A stretch of DNA of 64,000 bases from Thozetella sp. PMI_491 (taxonomy: Eukaryota; Ascomycota; Sordariomycetes; Chaetosphaeriales; Chaetosphaeriaceae), in NCBI GenBank assembly GCA_021432635.1, contig MU270087.1, positions 186,001-250,000 of the forward strand, written 5' to 3'. The position numbers and the translations under genes are program-made. Shown here piece by piece: positions 10,311 to 21,485 of this stretch. The notes below the pieces were generated by a model, which did no database searches, had not been told where the DNA came from, and saw only the letters and a list, made by a program, of their open reading frames with translations. Numbering within the stretch: the stretch's first letter is position 1; each line of letters begins with the position of its first letter.

Positions 10311-13300
10311 CTAGATTTCATACCGCTGTAGAGACGGGCCGGTGGTTGAGAATCCGAGGATCAACACACGTCCAGAATTACAAGCGAGCGCAACCAAAGA
10401 GCCTGTGACTGCCGAGCTGGATGGCCGATAATCTGGCGGTAGCCACAACACCTTCTCGGCTTCCCGTACGATCCACGTCCTGTCTAGGCTTATACCATAG
10501 CCACGGTAGCGGGAATGCTGTAGTGTAGGTAACAGCGGTGAATTTGTAATTGGTGGACAGTCGAAGCGGAGGTTAAGGTCGATAATGCCGAAGTCTGTGA
10601 TGAGGTGCGACCTAGTAGGGTCGAATTTAAGACAATAGGGTTGTCTACCGATCATAAGCGTCCATAGGCAGTCGCCCGATAGATCCCAAATCTTAATAGT
10701 GCGGTCAAACGACCCTGATGCGAGAGAGTGGCTGTCAGGTGCGAAGGCGATTGAGGTAATAACACTAGTATGGCCTTCGAGAGTCTGTATACAGGCTCCT
10801 GACAGGTCCCATATCTTAATGGTACGGTCAGACGACCCTATTGCGAGAGAGCGGCCGTCGGGCGCGAAGGCGATTGAGGCAATAAAACCAGTATGGCCTT
10901 CGAGAGTCTGTATACAGGCTCCTGACAGGTCCCATATCTTAATGGTACGGTCAGACGACCCTATTGCGAGAGAGCGGCCGTCGGGCGTGAAGGCGATTGA
11001 GGCAATATAACCAGTATGGTCTTCGAGCGTCTGCATACAGGCACCTGACGCTGGATCCCATATCTTAATGGTACCGTCAAACGACCCTGATGCGAGAGAG
11101 TGGCTGTTGGGTGCGAAGGCGATTGAGACAATCGCACTAATATGGCCTTCGAGCGTCTGTATACATGCATTCCACTGTCCTTCCATGCCTGGCTTTGTAG
11201 TGATCCATAGCGGTGCTTCCTCTTGAAACGAAGTCCGGACGATGCTGTTAGTTGGGCTGAATATGAGTGTTGAGACATATACTTGAAGCGGGTTGTTCTC
11301 AATTCCATGTTTGAAGTACTGAATGAATCGACGCGCGTCCTGAGCGAACTCTGCTAGTGGGAATGTCTAAATGAAAGCAAGGTTGTTAGTATCCCGATTC
11401 AATTATATATTTAGATCTAACCTACCTGAGCTAAACTCTCTAACTTGATCATTGACAAAACTCCGTGTGACATGCTCTTGAGTAGGCTAAGCGCCTCAAG
11501 CCAGTGAAGATAGCTGCGCCTTAGGAACCTGTTGATGAGGTCACTATCCGGGAGGGCATATTTCCCGTTCGCGGCGAACCCACTGTCGTATAAATGGTCA
11601 ACCCAATAGATACAAGAGTATCGTATTGTAGCTAGTGGGTCTGGTTCCTTCCGCTGGGCTAGATGGGCAGGCAGTTGATCGATCGGAAATCCGGGAGCGA
11701 CTAGGTGATAAATGTCACGTCTTAAAGCCTTGGACATTGCTTGTAACGACCGTAAAAAGATAGCACGGTGTAGGTCCTCAATGGTAGAAGAAGAGATCTG
11801 GAGTAATGCCTTTTCAAGCAAGAAGTCTTTCGCAGACTGATGGACAAAGTAGACAGTATCTTCCCGGACGGTTAAGAAAGAGCCACAAAGGGCAATGATC
11901 TCTCTCAGAGCCCCAATGTCCTCGGCCAAATCCTTCATGGCTCCGATAAGGGCGGCAAGTTCCATTACCGTGATCGGCCGATAGACTGTTGAAACAACGG
12001 CTAGGATCTGCTTGCAGAGATCTGCATCGTCTAAGCCGTGGATTTGGTCCATCATTCGTTGGTAGAGAGTATCCAGTCCGGGGGGGAATGCGGCTATCCT
12101 AGCGAGAACTCTCCCTCGCTGTATTTTCTCCAAATTTTGACTTACCAAGGCAACCCAGAGGAAAGTGCCGTGTGCATTAGATAGTAGATGGTGTAGAACA
12201 CCGTCCCGCGTTTTAACATCGTAGTTCTTTCTCCGCGCTAGTCTGTCTACCCTATTCTGGATATATAGGTCAACGGCGGCAGAGACGCATTGTTCGTTCA
12301 ACTCTAGACAGAGCCGCGTTCCTGTATTGAGCTGCTCCTCGATGTCTGGCCAATTTCGGCTAGAGAGAATCCATTTGATGGCCGAATTTGTCGTCGTAGA
12401 GTGTCCGACAAGCAGGCTTAAGAACAAACCCAAGTCTTCCACACACTCGTCGAGTGCATCAATGATCAGGTACGTATCCGGGAGATTTGGATCCGCGAGC
12501 ATAGCAGTGAAGATCTGTGACAAGGCTACCCAGGCATTTGGGCCTTCAAAGAGCTGTTTCCCTGCATCCTCGTACCTCTTCTGGATGTACGAGACTAGCG
12601 CGGGTTGCTGCTGGACGAGAAGGTAGATGAGGCCCCGGAGTATGGCTGTGGCATTGTTGATGCGACCGTCGGTGGCCTGACAAAAGAAGTACGAAAGAAG
12701 TTTGGTTGTCTTTTCGTCTGAAAGTTTCGTCGTAGGGCTTAGTTCATCGATAATTCCGCAGAGCAACATTGTTTTCCCTTTACCGGGGTCGCCCTTGATC
12801 CACAACAGACGACTATTCCTGTCATCGCGCCATTTTGCAAATTCAACATGGCTTAGAATCCAGCAGTACGAGTCCTTCAGCAGGCTGCCCTTGGTGCCCT
12901 CGATGCGCGTCTTGTCGTCGCGGGGGTCGGTGCAGTAGAGATCGGCTACACATTTGCGATCCATCTCGCTCATCTCGTACCCACTGCTATCATACTTGTT
13001 AGGATTGTCTGGTTGATTGTTTATATTGAGTTACTTGATGCTGAAACCTACACGACTCGTTGTCGGCTTTGTGAGCGAACGGCGGCCCGTTGGATCATCC
13101 TTTCAAGCGTCCCAAGGACTTTGTTATAATCGCTACTATTCGCACTGAACTTGACAAGCTCTGAATGATCGCGCGGCAGAGGATGCACATTGTCCTCATT
13201 ATTACGTGACTGGCCGTGAATTGCAGAACTCCGTGAGACGAGGACGACATAGTCGCCTGTCATGTTCCACTTCCCACCCTCATCCTAAGCGTCGTTAGGA

Positions 13301-14584
13301 TATGCGCACGTCAACTGAAAGGCATGCGTACCATCTGCGGCGTCCTCGACATAGAGGTTTCATAGAAGCAATATATTTCAGGTCCATTTTCAGTGTCAAA
13401 GGTCTCCAGGAATTCACGGTTTTGGGATCTCAAGACGTCAGAGTTGACGTGTCCGAGTGATTCAAGGAAGGGCCGATTTGGTCCATCTCCGACCATAGGT
13501 CTCAATGCTGCAATGTCGAGGCCGTCGTTTGGGACACCAAAGAATATTGCACCGTAGATAGAATGGAGGGTGGTTTTCAATTTTTCGGACTTTGACCTGT
13601 ACATTTGGACCATGGCCTACATTAAAGCGTCAGGCTCTGAGCAACTTAGATTACACCTAAACACATACCTCCTTTACAATTAGACCACCCAGGCTATGGG
13701 CGATGAAGATAAGGGTCTTTGTCAGACCATTCCCGTACTGCTATCGTTAGTGAACCAATGATCTAGTTATATGTAAGACAAATGATTATACCTCTAGTTC
13801 TTCGACTGATGTTTTGAAAGACGTTCCAAGATCCGTCAGATTCTGGAAACTGGTGCTGTTGGGAAGGCCGGATTCGTAGCCATATATTGCAACCCGCGCG
13901 GTCGGGATATGTTCCGGCAGCGAATCTGAAAGCCACATGTAGTTACCACCTCTTTCCTTGAAAGATCCATAAGCGTGACCGCCGAGTCCGGAGACAGCGA
14001 CAATGCTTGGCCCATTAGCTCGGAAGGGAAGTGTTTAAGAGTGGTAGACGTACTCTACTCTATGGTCCGACTCTAGAGGACAATGCAGAACCGTCAGTCC
14101 ATCGAAATAGTCATCAATAGTCCAAGGTCTCCCTTCGTGCTGGAACTGGTCCTGTCCAGAAGACAGCTTCAATGGCGTTCGGTCAAAGTGGATCGTAGCG
14201 ACCTGTGTCCGACCATGCGTTTCGCGAGCTAGCGACTTTATCGTAACCCCCGTTGTTTGATCCTTGTATTCGCTTTCTAACACGCTCTGGACGTCGGCTT
14301 TGGTGGATGCGATAGGGATTCCTCGGACACGGAATGTACGGAACAGAGGAGCGGGGGTATCGGTCGATGGAACGGCTAACATGGGAGGGACCTCAGCATT
14401 TACTACGATATTGTTGGATATGAAAGTCGGAACTTTTGTTATTCATACCTTGCAATGATGTAGTAGGCGGCGCTTTTGCGCGGCGCTTCCCGGGGGGTCC
14501 CTGGGATGTCGCTAAGCGTTTGCTTCTTCGATTAGGGAGTGGGCGGTCGGGCATTGTCTCGGCCGCCCGCTTCGACTGCGACAA
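10311..14584 (-). CDS. Fungal NLR: alpha/beta hydrolase, NACHT and WD40 repeats
   Basis: A STAND receptor of the HET-E/NWD class. Eight exons: 14584-14449, 14402-14054, 14005-13792, 13740-13669, 13616-13332, 13284-13054, 12994-11426, 11366-10311, about 1,303 residues. The basic N terminus (NRRSKR, GKRRAK) leads to a SesB/PGAP1-like hydrolase with VSGLGGHAYGSF and the nucleophile motif IAHSLGG (Ser about 249). The NACHT domain has Walker A GDPGKGKT (about 497-504) and Walker B LIIDALDE (about 605-612). Four WD40 units follow (about 1019-1185), then a degenerate beta-propeller tail. A TAA at 14035-14037 lies inside a 48-nt GTACGT intron and is not a true stop; removing it restores the family motif VDIVAVSGLGG. 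The exon 6/7 junction (13053/12995) is the least certain. Such proteins sense non-self and can trigger incompatibility or cell death. Ligand and partner are unknown. Confidence 0.88.
10768..11139 (-). repeat. Near-identical WD40-coding tandem repeats
   Basis: Three consecutive copies of a WD40-coding unit (123, 123 and 126 nt) at 10768-10890, 10891-11013 and 11014-11139, with a fourth adjoining at each degenerate edge. The first two copies differ at only two of 123 bases. This DNA-level identity shows recent duplication or gene conversion between units, as known for rapidly evolving HNWD receptors. Confidence 0.9.
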
Positions 14585-15551
14585 AAAGAGATACGCCTAC
14601 GGCAGCGTATAGGATGTGGAAATTCAATGTTGGGCTTCACAGCCAAGTATCATAAGCGATAAAGCTGGAGTGTACGTACGTCGATGACTTTGTTGTGAAG
14701 TGGTGGAGAAAAGCTGATGAGCCAGTAATTGGGCAACTGGGACTGAGGCACATAACCCACCACGTGCTGGCCAGCATTTTTGACGAGGTCTAATTGGGTG
14801 GTCGAGATTGCGGTGAGGCTACCAACAGCCACAAAGGCTGCGGCAGCACCTGGCCACCGGACGGGTTGTTGATAGCCTCGGGCAGTCCGTTTGGAATGAC
14901 ACGCGAAATCAGCATGTGAAATGCCCAGCTCTGGTACTCGATGCCTTGGTTCTGGTGACATGGCAGAGTGCCCGCTGAAGTCCTCTGGTCTGCATTGCGC
15001 GCGATTATATACCACGCACTAGCAATCTTGTACGCGTCTGCCGGGGCGTTACTGCCTTCGAGTAACTAGTCTAAGAGAGCGAGATTTGTTCAAAGCACCT
15101 TATACACCTTTCGGTCGTCTTATGGAGGATGTCGAACGTGACGCGAGCACTGGCTTGAGATCCTTAAGAGGCTCATAGTGATAAATAGTGCTGGCTTACA
15201 CCGCGCTATGCCAAGCGATGCAAGGATCCCTGTAGTTTCTCATCCCTGGGTTGCCCGGCTTCATTATGTGCAACAACAGCCCACCTGCATTTGGCACAGA
15301 CCGAACAGGATCTACCCCGCCAGAAATATACTTGACGGGATTGTTTTGGGGTTCCAAAACTTATGGATTAGGGCTGCCACTTTCGGAAGGCCCAGCACTA
15401 CGTCAACTATGGCTACAATATGCTTGTGTCTGATCATTTACTGCCAAAGGTTTAGCATAGAAAGGTGAGCTAAGTGCCATATATCGGCTCAGTAGGATTC
15501 TTCACCAATCCACTATAGTCTTTACCATCCACATTCATCGATGCGATACTC
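14585..15551. other. Promoter side of the NLR gene; otherwise unassigned
   Basis: It holds the NLR promoter and the 3' side of the peptidase gene. An open frame at 15015-14650 (-), 121 codons, has no family I recognise and no signal peptide, so I do not call it. Confidence 0.45.
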
Positions 15552-17261
15552 CTAGTGACACTCGCCATCAGGGATCTCTTCCCAAACCCAGTTCTCTACC
15601 TTGTCATGGCTCCTCGGCCAGTACTTGATGGGCAACTCTTGGCCATCTCGCAAAACCACGACCTGATACAGGTTGTCAAGCGAGTCGCCGGCGCCCCAGA
15701 CCCCCCAGGCACGCACGATCACGTCGCCTTCCCTCAGACCTGCCTGTTCTGCCCGGGAGCCTGGGACAAGACTAGCGACCTTGCTCGAGTTCTGGGTGAA
15801 CCCAATTTCCAATCGCTCCGCATCTCTGCGCACCATGCGGAGCCCGAACTTGGCCAGACCGTCCGCGGCCGGCACAATGAGCGTGCCGTTCGTCAGGTTT
15901 GAGTAGCTTTCCTCTGCCTGTTGCTGCCCGACGAGCCTCGCTAGCACCTCCAAGAATTGCTCACTCTGGGTGGTCTGGCGCGCCAGGTACATCTGATACA
16001 ATTCCAACACAATGTCGTCGAGCCCCTTAGTCCCGTTGGTCGCTCTCGCAACAAGGCCTTGCACCGCGGCGAGGTAGATGAAGCCGCGGCCATACGGCGT
16101 CTTGACGATATCGAGGCTCGTCCAGTAGTGGTCCACTACGCTCTGCCAGGTCATGTTCGTTGTGGAAGAGGTGTAATACGACTGTGCGTTGTTGTTAAGC
16201 CAACGGATAAGGTACTGCCGATCCACAGCGCCGCCCAAGTACGGCGCGACGACGGCGTAGTAGACGGCAACACCTTCTCGATACCACATATCGTACTGCC
16301 GGGTTGGGAACATAAGAGCGTAAGAATGGATGGTCTCGTGCGCGAGTAAGTTCCCTAGTGCCTCCGGTGACTGCTCCTCCTCGGTTCCATTGGAGTATTC
16401 CATAATGAACGACTGATACCCCCCCGCGCCTCCATACCCCGTCCAAACACGACGCATGAAGGTACGAAAGGGCGAATCCAAGTCTGAGAAGAATTTCGAG
16501 ACAGCGAGGAAGTGGCCTTTAATGGTATTGGCCACCCAGTCGGCATCATACGGCAGTTTGCCAATCCAGTACAGCGCGATTTCGCGTCCGTCTGCGGTGC
16601 TATTTGTACCTAGCTCCGGGAATCTTTGCAAAGGACCGGCCGCAACGTATGACTTTTCTAGCACAGTGCTGGGATGGCCAACCGCAGAGGACTCAAGCTC
16701 GTCTCCGAGCGAAGAGACAAAACGCGACCCGACCGGTGCGGTGGTTGGGATCTGCCAACGTAGGTGCACCTCCCAGTCTTCTTCGGCCGGCGGATACGGG
16801 ATAAAGCCGGTCGCCATGCCGATTACTCCGCCCTGGTCATCGCGAAGGTCTATGCGTGGGCCTGAGGCTGTCGACGCGTTCGTCTGGCGCGGCACCGCGA
16901 GGAACCGGAAGACCACCACGCCGACGGGATCTCGCGCACTGACCCATGTGCGCTTCGCATCCGTATCGTTCGTGTCGGTGTATGTCAAAGCTAGGGCTCC
17001 TGTGTCGTCAGAGGCCGTCAGAGCGTCATCGTCGTAGCGGAGCGTAGGCGTGAGGCCATGATTGAGGTCGAGCGTCACAAGTGGCCGGCCGGCGCGGGAC
17101 TTGGTGTCATTGAGCTCTAAGGTTCCATACAGAGCGATGACGGCCTGGGTTGTGCTGTTGAACTGGGGAGCTAGGGTAACGCGGAGCCATGGGAGCTGCT
17201 GAGCTGTGGCACTCGTGGCTAGAAGCCAGGCCAGAGCAGCGGTGGTTCTCTGAAGGAACAT
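15552..17261 (-). CDS. Secreted M61-like zinc metallopeptidase with PDZ-like C terminus
   Basis: A single-exon gene of 569 residues. The N terminus MFLQRTTAALAWLLATSATA is a clear signal peptide. A beta-rich N-terminal part with several Asn-X-Ser/Thr glycosylation sites is followed by the zinc motif HETIH (His308, Glu309, His312) and a third ligand candidate in WYREGVAVYY (Glu329), the gluzincin layout HExxH-E seen in M1/M61 peptidases. Residues about 475-555 (LGFTQNSS to VLRDGQELPIKYW, with GSRAEQAGLREGDVI) look like a PDZ domain, which is the arrangement of M61 glycyl aminopeptidases. It probably trims peptides outside the cell. Family and fold are well supported; substrate is unknown. Upstream of the signal peptide there is no alternative start. 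Confidence 0.85.
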   Translation of the reverse strand: MFLQRTTAALAWLLATSATAQQLPWLRVTLAPQFNSTTQAVIALYGTLELNDTKSRAGRPLVTLDLNHGLTPTLRYDDDALTASDDTGALALTYTDTNDTDAKRTWVSARDPVGVVVFRFLAVPRQTNASTASGPRIDLRDDQGGVIGMATGFIPYPPAEEDWEVHLRWQIPTTAPVGSRFVSSLGDELESSAVGHPSTVLEKSYVAAGPLQRFPELGTNSTADGREIALYWIGKLPYDADWVANTIKGHFLAVSKFFSDLDSPFRTFMRRVWTGYGGAGGYQSFIMEYSNGTEEEQSPEALGNLLAHETIHSYALMFPTRQYDMWYREGVAVYYAVVAPYLGGAVDRQYLIRWLNNNAQSYYTSSTTNMTWQSVVDHYWTSLDIVKTPYGRGFIYLAAVQGLVARATNGTKGLDDIVLELYQMYLARQTTQSEQFLEVLARLVGQQQAEESYSNLTNGTLIVPAADGLAKFGLRMVRRDAERLEIGFTQNSSKVASLVPGSRAEQAGLREGDVIVRAWGVWGAGDSLDNLYQVVVLRDGQELPIKYWPRSHDKVENWVWEEIPDGECH

Positions 17262-19100
17262 GAGTAATCTCGTTCTTTTCCGCTTCGATGGCTATGGAAT
17301 GGCTCCGTAACTGAAGTGATGATCCCATTATGCCATCTTTCCATGGCCAGACACCGCATGCTATGTAAAGGAATTATACTCTAGCGCTTTGGTATGAGCT
17401 GGAGTTGCCAAATAGGCTTTCATCCCGTCTCTCCGCAACCAAGGTAGTATTCAACATTAGTCCTTTACCCCGCATAGCGGGAAGCCGCTCGCCTAGAATG
17501 CCTTGCGTGATATTAACCATTGCTAATCGAGATTAGTTGCGGGAGCTCGTCGGGCTGAACAGGTCTGTATGGGGCAGTGCCACCTCGGCGCATGGCGCAG
17601 GATTCGTGTAAGCCCTTCTTACTCCCTTCCTAGGAAGGCGAACTACTGAAATGCAGGGCTGGTTCTGGAATATTTCTTGGCAGACAAGAAAGCTCGAATT
17701 GTAGCGAGCCGCAAGCATCCATGATCAAGACGTTAGCGGACTTACCGACCGCCACGTGTGTCATGAGCAAAGAAGGCTGGCAAATTGAAAAACACCTTGA
17801 TTGCCTGTGTGTAACCGGTTGAGCAGTTACTTCCGCCAATAAAAACTCCATGCATGAAGCCTCCAACAAGTCCGCACTCTACGAGGCATTCAGAAGTACC
17901 TCAATTGCACGCTAAATCTACTAATAAGTGCGACAATGCTGGTATCAGCCGTTTTGTTTGCCTCAAAGCGCTAGGTAGGATATTCCGAATAGGAAGCGAC
18001 CGTCCTCAGATCCTCTCAGCACATTGGCTTCTAGTAATCCAGCCATGTTGCCCGGGGCTATATCCAAGCTTCCGAGGCAATTCGATCGGGTTATGAGACC
18101 TTGGCTAGCCGAAATCAATTTCGTTCGTCGCACTTAGAAACCCGAGTTATAGACAGCAGGGTGTTCTCGATAAGCATACAAAGTATGCTGCTCGCATTAC
18201 CTAAGTACCTTAAATAGAATTGCTCACGATGTTTGCTTAGCAGCAGGAAAGTTTGACTACCCGATCTTGAACTGTTTCAAAATATGAAGGCTTCGGGGTC
18301 ATCTAGCCGCAGTCATCCTATCTAATTTAGTAGCACAAAGAAGGTTCTCTAGATGACATAATATTTCACTTGGCGGCGTGTGTAACAATCGATACACACG
18401 AAATCATTCCGAAAGCCGATAATGGGCGCTACTTGCCTCTTTGGTATAGTCGCTGTGCTGTCCGACATGATGAAACTCCGCTCACAAGGTGCCGAATTGG
18501 AAGTTCCGTCCCTCGGCGCAGCAAACTGGGCGGTCATTACCTGGCGTTGCTAGGCGATCACCGAGGCCCACCGCTGGGCGCCGCTGCGTCACGATCTGCA
18601 GCACTGGCCGATCCGGCGACTCGCCCAGTGGTCACCCTCGATTCCTTCAGCTCCGCTAATATCGGACTTATTAGAAAATGTAACCGGGATGCTGCAAGAG
18701 CGACTCGTAGGGCTGGGTGCCTCCGAGAGCCATTAATATCGCACATGTCTAAAAGATTCCTCACGTCTTACATGAGCTAAGAGAATACCCCTAACCCTTT
18801 TCGGCGGTACAGGCGTAAGTTGCAGCTGGTCTTAGCGCCTGATACAAGAGAACTGCGATCTAAGAGGTCCGGCTCCTCTGCAACCCGACGGCCCTGCACC
18901 CATGGAGCAGCACAGAGGAGGGCAAGACATCTTGCGTCCGGGGTTCCCTGCCCTGGTCTGTGCCCGTTGGTGCTCTTATATGTGATAATGAAGAACGTTC
19001 GCGCTCCCTGCATCGCGGTTTCTAGTTCTTGTTTCTCGCCTCATCATAACATATCGCGGCCAATGCTACACACCCCTTTCTTCCAACGACAGCTGCAAGG
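17262..19100. other. Gene-poor region upstream of the P450
   Basis: About 1.8 kb with no gene I can support. AT content is high around 18100-18400. Short frames at 17533-17869 (-) and 18370-18780 (+) have no motif. The last 100 bases hold the P450 promoter. Confidence 0.5.
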
Positions 19101-20755
19101 ATGCTCCGCGAAGTCATATACGGGCTCGCCGGCCTAATTGGCCTAGTAATCACGGTAGACTTCCTCTTCAATTTCCAGGATGACCCTAGCGAACCCCCGC
19201 GCGTCCATCCCAAGATACCCGTGCTTGGCCATTTTCTAGGGTTGCTGAGGTATGGAACTGGATACTCTGCCGAAGTCTGGTACGTCTGTTTCCTCTCCCT
19301 AAGGACTTCCTCGCGGTGGGCTACACCTGACACTACGACAGCAAGGAAACCGATGCCGAGATTTTCACCATCGGGGTGTTCGGCTTCAAGATCTATGTCT
19401 GCAACACCCGACGGTTGATGCCTGTGATCATGAAGCAGTCCAAGACCCTCTCCTTCCGTCCCTTCATCCAGCTGGCGGCCAAAAAGTTCGCAGGCATAAG
19501 CGACAAAGCCTACGACCTCCTCGGAGGCCAGCTCCTCGACGACTTCACCAACGCCCAGAAACATTCTCTTTTACCGGGGCCGCAGGTCGACGAACAGAAC
19601 CTCCGGATGGGAGAGCAGCTGGTCGAAGACTTCGAAAGCTTTTTCGGAGGAGGGTATACTGCCCCAAAGATGGTGAAACTGTACAGATGGTGCCGAGATG
19701 TGGTGGTGCAAGCGTCAGCCAAGGGCGTATATGGGGCAACGCATCCGTTCCGCGATCCCGAAGTCGACGAAGCATTCTGGTAAGACCGCTGGAGGATCAA
19801 ACTATACTCAAATGATGAGCGCCGAGGTGCTAATAACTCTTCGCGCAGGAAATGGCATACCTACGTGGGAATGGATCTTGCAGGCCTAGAATTATTCACC
19901 AAGGAGGGTCGTACCGCCCGCACCAAGGTGTACCGCGCGTTTGAGAAGTACTTTGCTGGCGAACCCAAGGATGCCGCCCCGGTCGTGTGGGAGCGCCATC
20001 GCGTTCAGCTAGCAGCCGGCGTCCCGATGGAGGACGTGCTCCGCCAAGACGTGACGTTCCCGGTAGCCGTCTTCACCAACACAACCCCGACCATGTACTG
20101 GACCATCTGGGAGTTGTTTTCGCGACCCGACGTCCTTGCCGAAGTGCGCCAAGAGCTAGAGCTCCATGCCGTCACCGGCTCCAAGGAGGCCGGCTTTGTC
20201 ATGGACGTGGCCGCAATCAAGGCCAAATGCCCGCTGCTTCTATCAGTCATGGAGGAGACACAGCGGATGCGCCACGTGCACGCCATCCTGCGAGCGGTGC
20301 TATCCGACACGATGCTAGACGGTAGATACCTCCTCAAGAAAGGGAACTATCTACAGATGCCCGGCCAGCCGATTCATTTAAGCACAGAGATCTGGGGCCC
20401 GTCAGCCGCCGAGTTCGACCCCTACCGCTTTGTCCCAAAGAAGGGCCGCGAACGCGATGGAATCCCGCCAAGTGCCTTTCTTCCTTGGGGTGCCCCACCG
20501 CATCTGTGTCCTGCCCGACAGTTCGCCTCGGCCGAGATCATGCTAGCGGTGGGCATGTTGGCCCTCAGGGCCGACCTGCTGCCATCTAGCGGCCGGTGGG
20601 AGAAAAATCCCGCGCTGCACCTGGGGGATATCGTCTCAGTGCTGCCTCCCAAAGTCGACCCTGACGTCAAGATTATCCGGCGTGAACAGTGGGCCGGTGA
20701 TTGGAGTCTCAAGATGGGGGAACAGTCGGTTAGAATTTCACTGGCATCTGGATAA
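19101..20755 (+). CDS. Cytochrome P450 (CYP7/CYP8-like subgroup)
   Basis: Membrane-anchored haem monooxygenase. Three exons in phase: 19101-19279, 19342-19779, 19849-20755, giving 507 residues. An N-terminal hydrophobic anchor (YGLAGLIGLVITVDFLF) precedes the proline-containing PPRVHPKIPVLGHF. The K-helix ExxR is EETQR, and the haem loop is FLPWGAPPHLCPARQ with Cys426 as thiolate ligand. The haem loop has Pro-Ala-Arg after Cys rather than Gly-x-Arg, and the I-helix reads FTNTTPTMYW, lacking the usual AGxxT acid-alcohol pair. This layout is known from fungal relatives of the CYP7/CYP8 sterol and prostanoid enzymes, some of which use peroxides or rearrange substrates. It lies tail to tail with a Zn2Cys6 regulator gene. 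Substrate unknown. Confidence 0.92.
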
Positions 20756-21485
20756 GATCTTGTTTGGGTGAAGCTCGGCGCCGCGATGTTGGTAGCCAGC
20801 TCTCGGGGTAATTCAATGGTTTAAAGATCTTTGGTAGTGATACGGTAGACTGGTGGGTTAGGCTATAGGTTAGGGCCGGGATGATGGTCAAGGGATGCTA
20901 TTAGGATACGCGGCTTTCATCGTTCTTCAGGGACAGCTTTGCAAGAATATATGTCCGGGTCAATATTGGGTTTCTATAGAGCCTATAAGAACAAACTCCA
21001 AGACTAAGTCACAACCTCAACCCAAAGACGCGAGCGAAAACAAATGGGCAGACCACTGTCGTGTAAAACATCGCTGCGCCTGATAATGGCGACTAGTAGA
21101 CTCTTAGGCGAATCTCAATGGCTCTCCCGACAGACTGTCCTCAAAGGCTAACAATTTTGCTTGAGAGCATGATGAATTTATGTTGAACTATGGATGCCCG
21201 GTAGCTAAGTGTTTGAGAGCGCGAGCCTCTCGTTGAGCAGGTCTAGCTTGTTCGTTGGGCACCGCCATGTATATTTGTCTAAGTCAAACGCCATCTGATA
21301 TCTTAAAAAGCACTCTATCTTAGCTGGGAATGGCCATTTCCTTTATATTTTGTATCGCTAACTAGTCTACTCTCTGCTCTTCGGTCTCCAGTTAGCAGCT
21401 AATTATCATCATGAATAACACTTTCTAGATTCCCATATTTCGTAGTGGCCCACGACTAGAGTCGTGCAATAGTGCTCCGTGTCCG
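20756..21485. other. 3' regions between P450 and regulator genes
   Basis: Convergent 3' ends of the P450 (+) and the Zn2Cys6 gene (-). AT-rich; no gene recognised. Confidence 0.5.

Noticed and set aside
14035-14037. Stop codon splitting the NLR into two genes
   Set aside because: It lies in a 48-nt intron with good signals whose removal restores a conserved motif.
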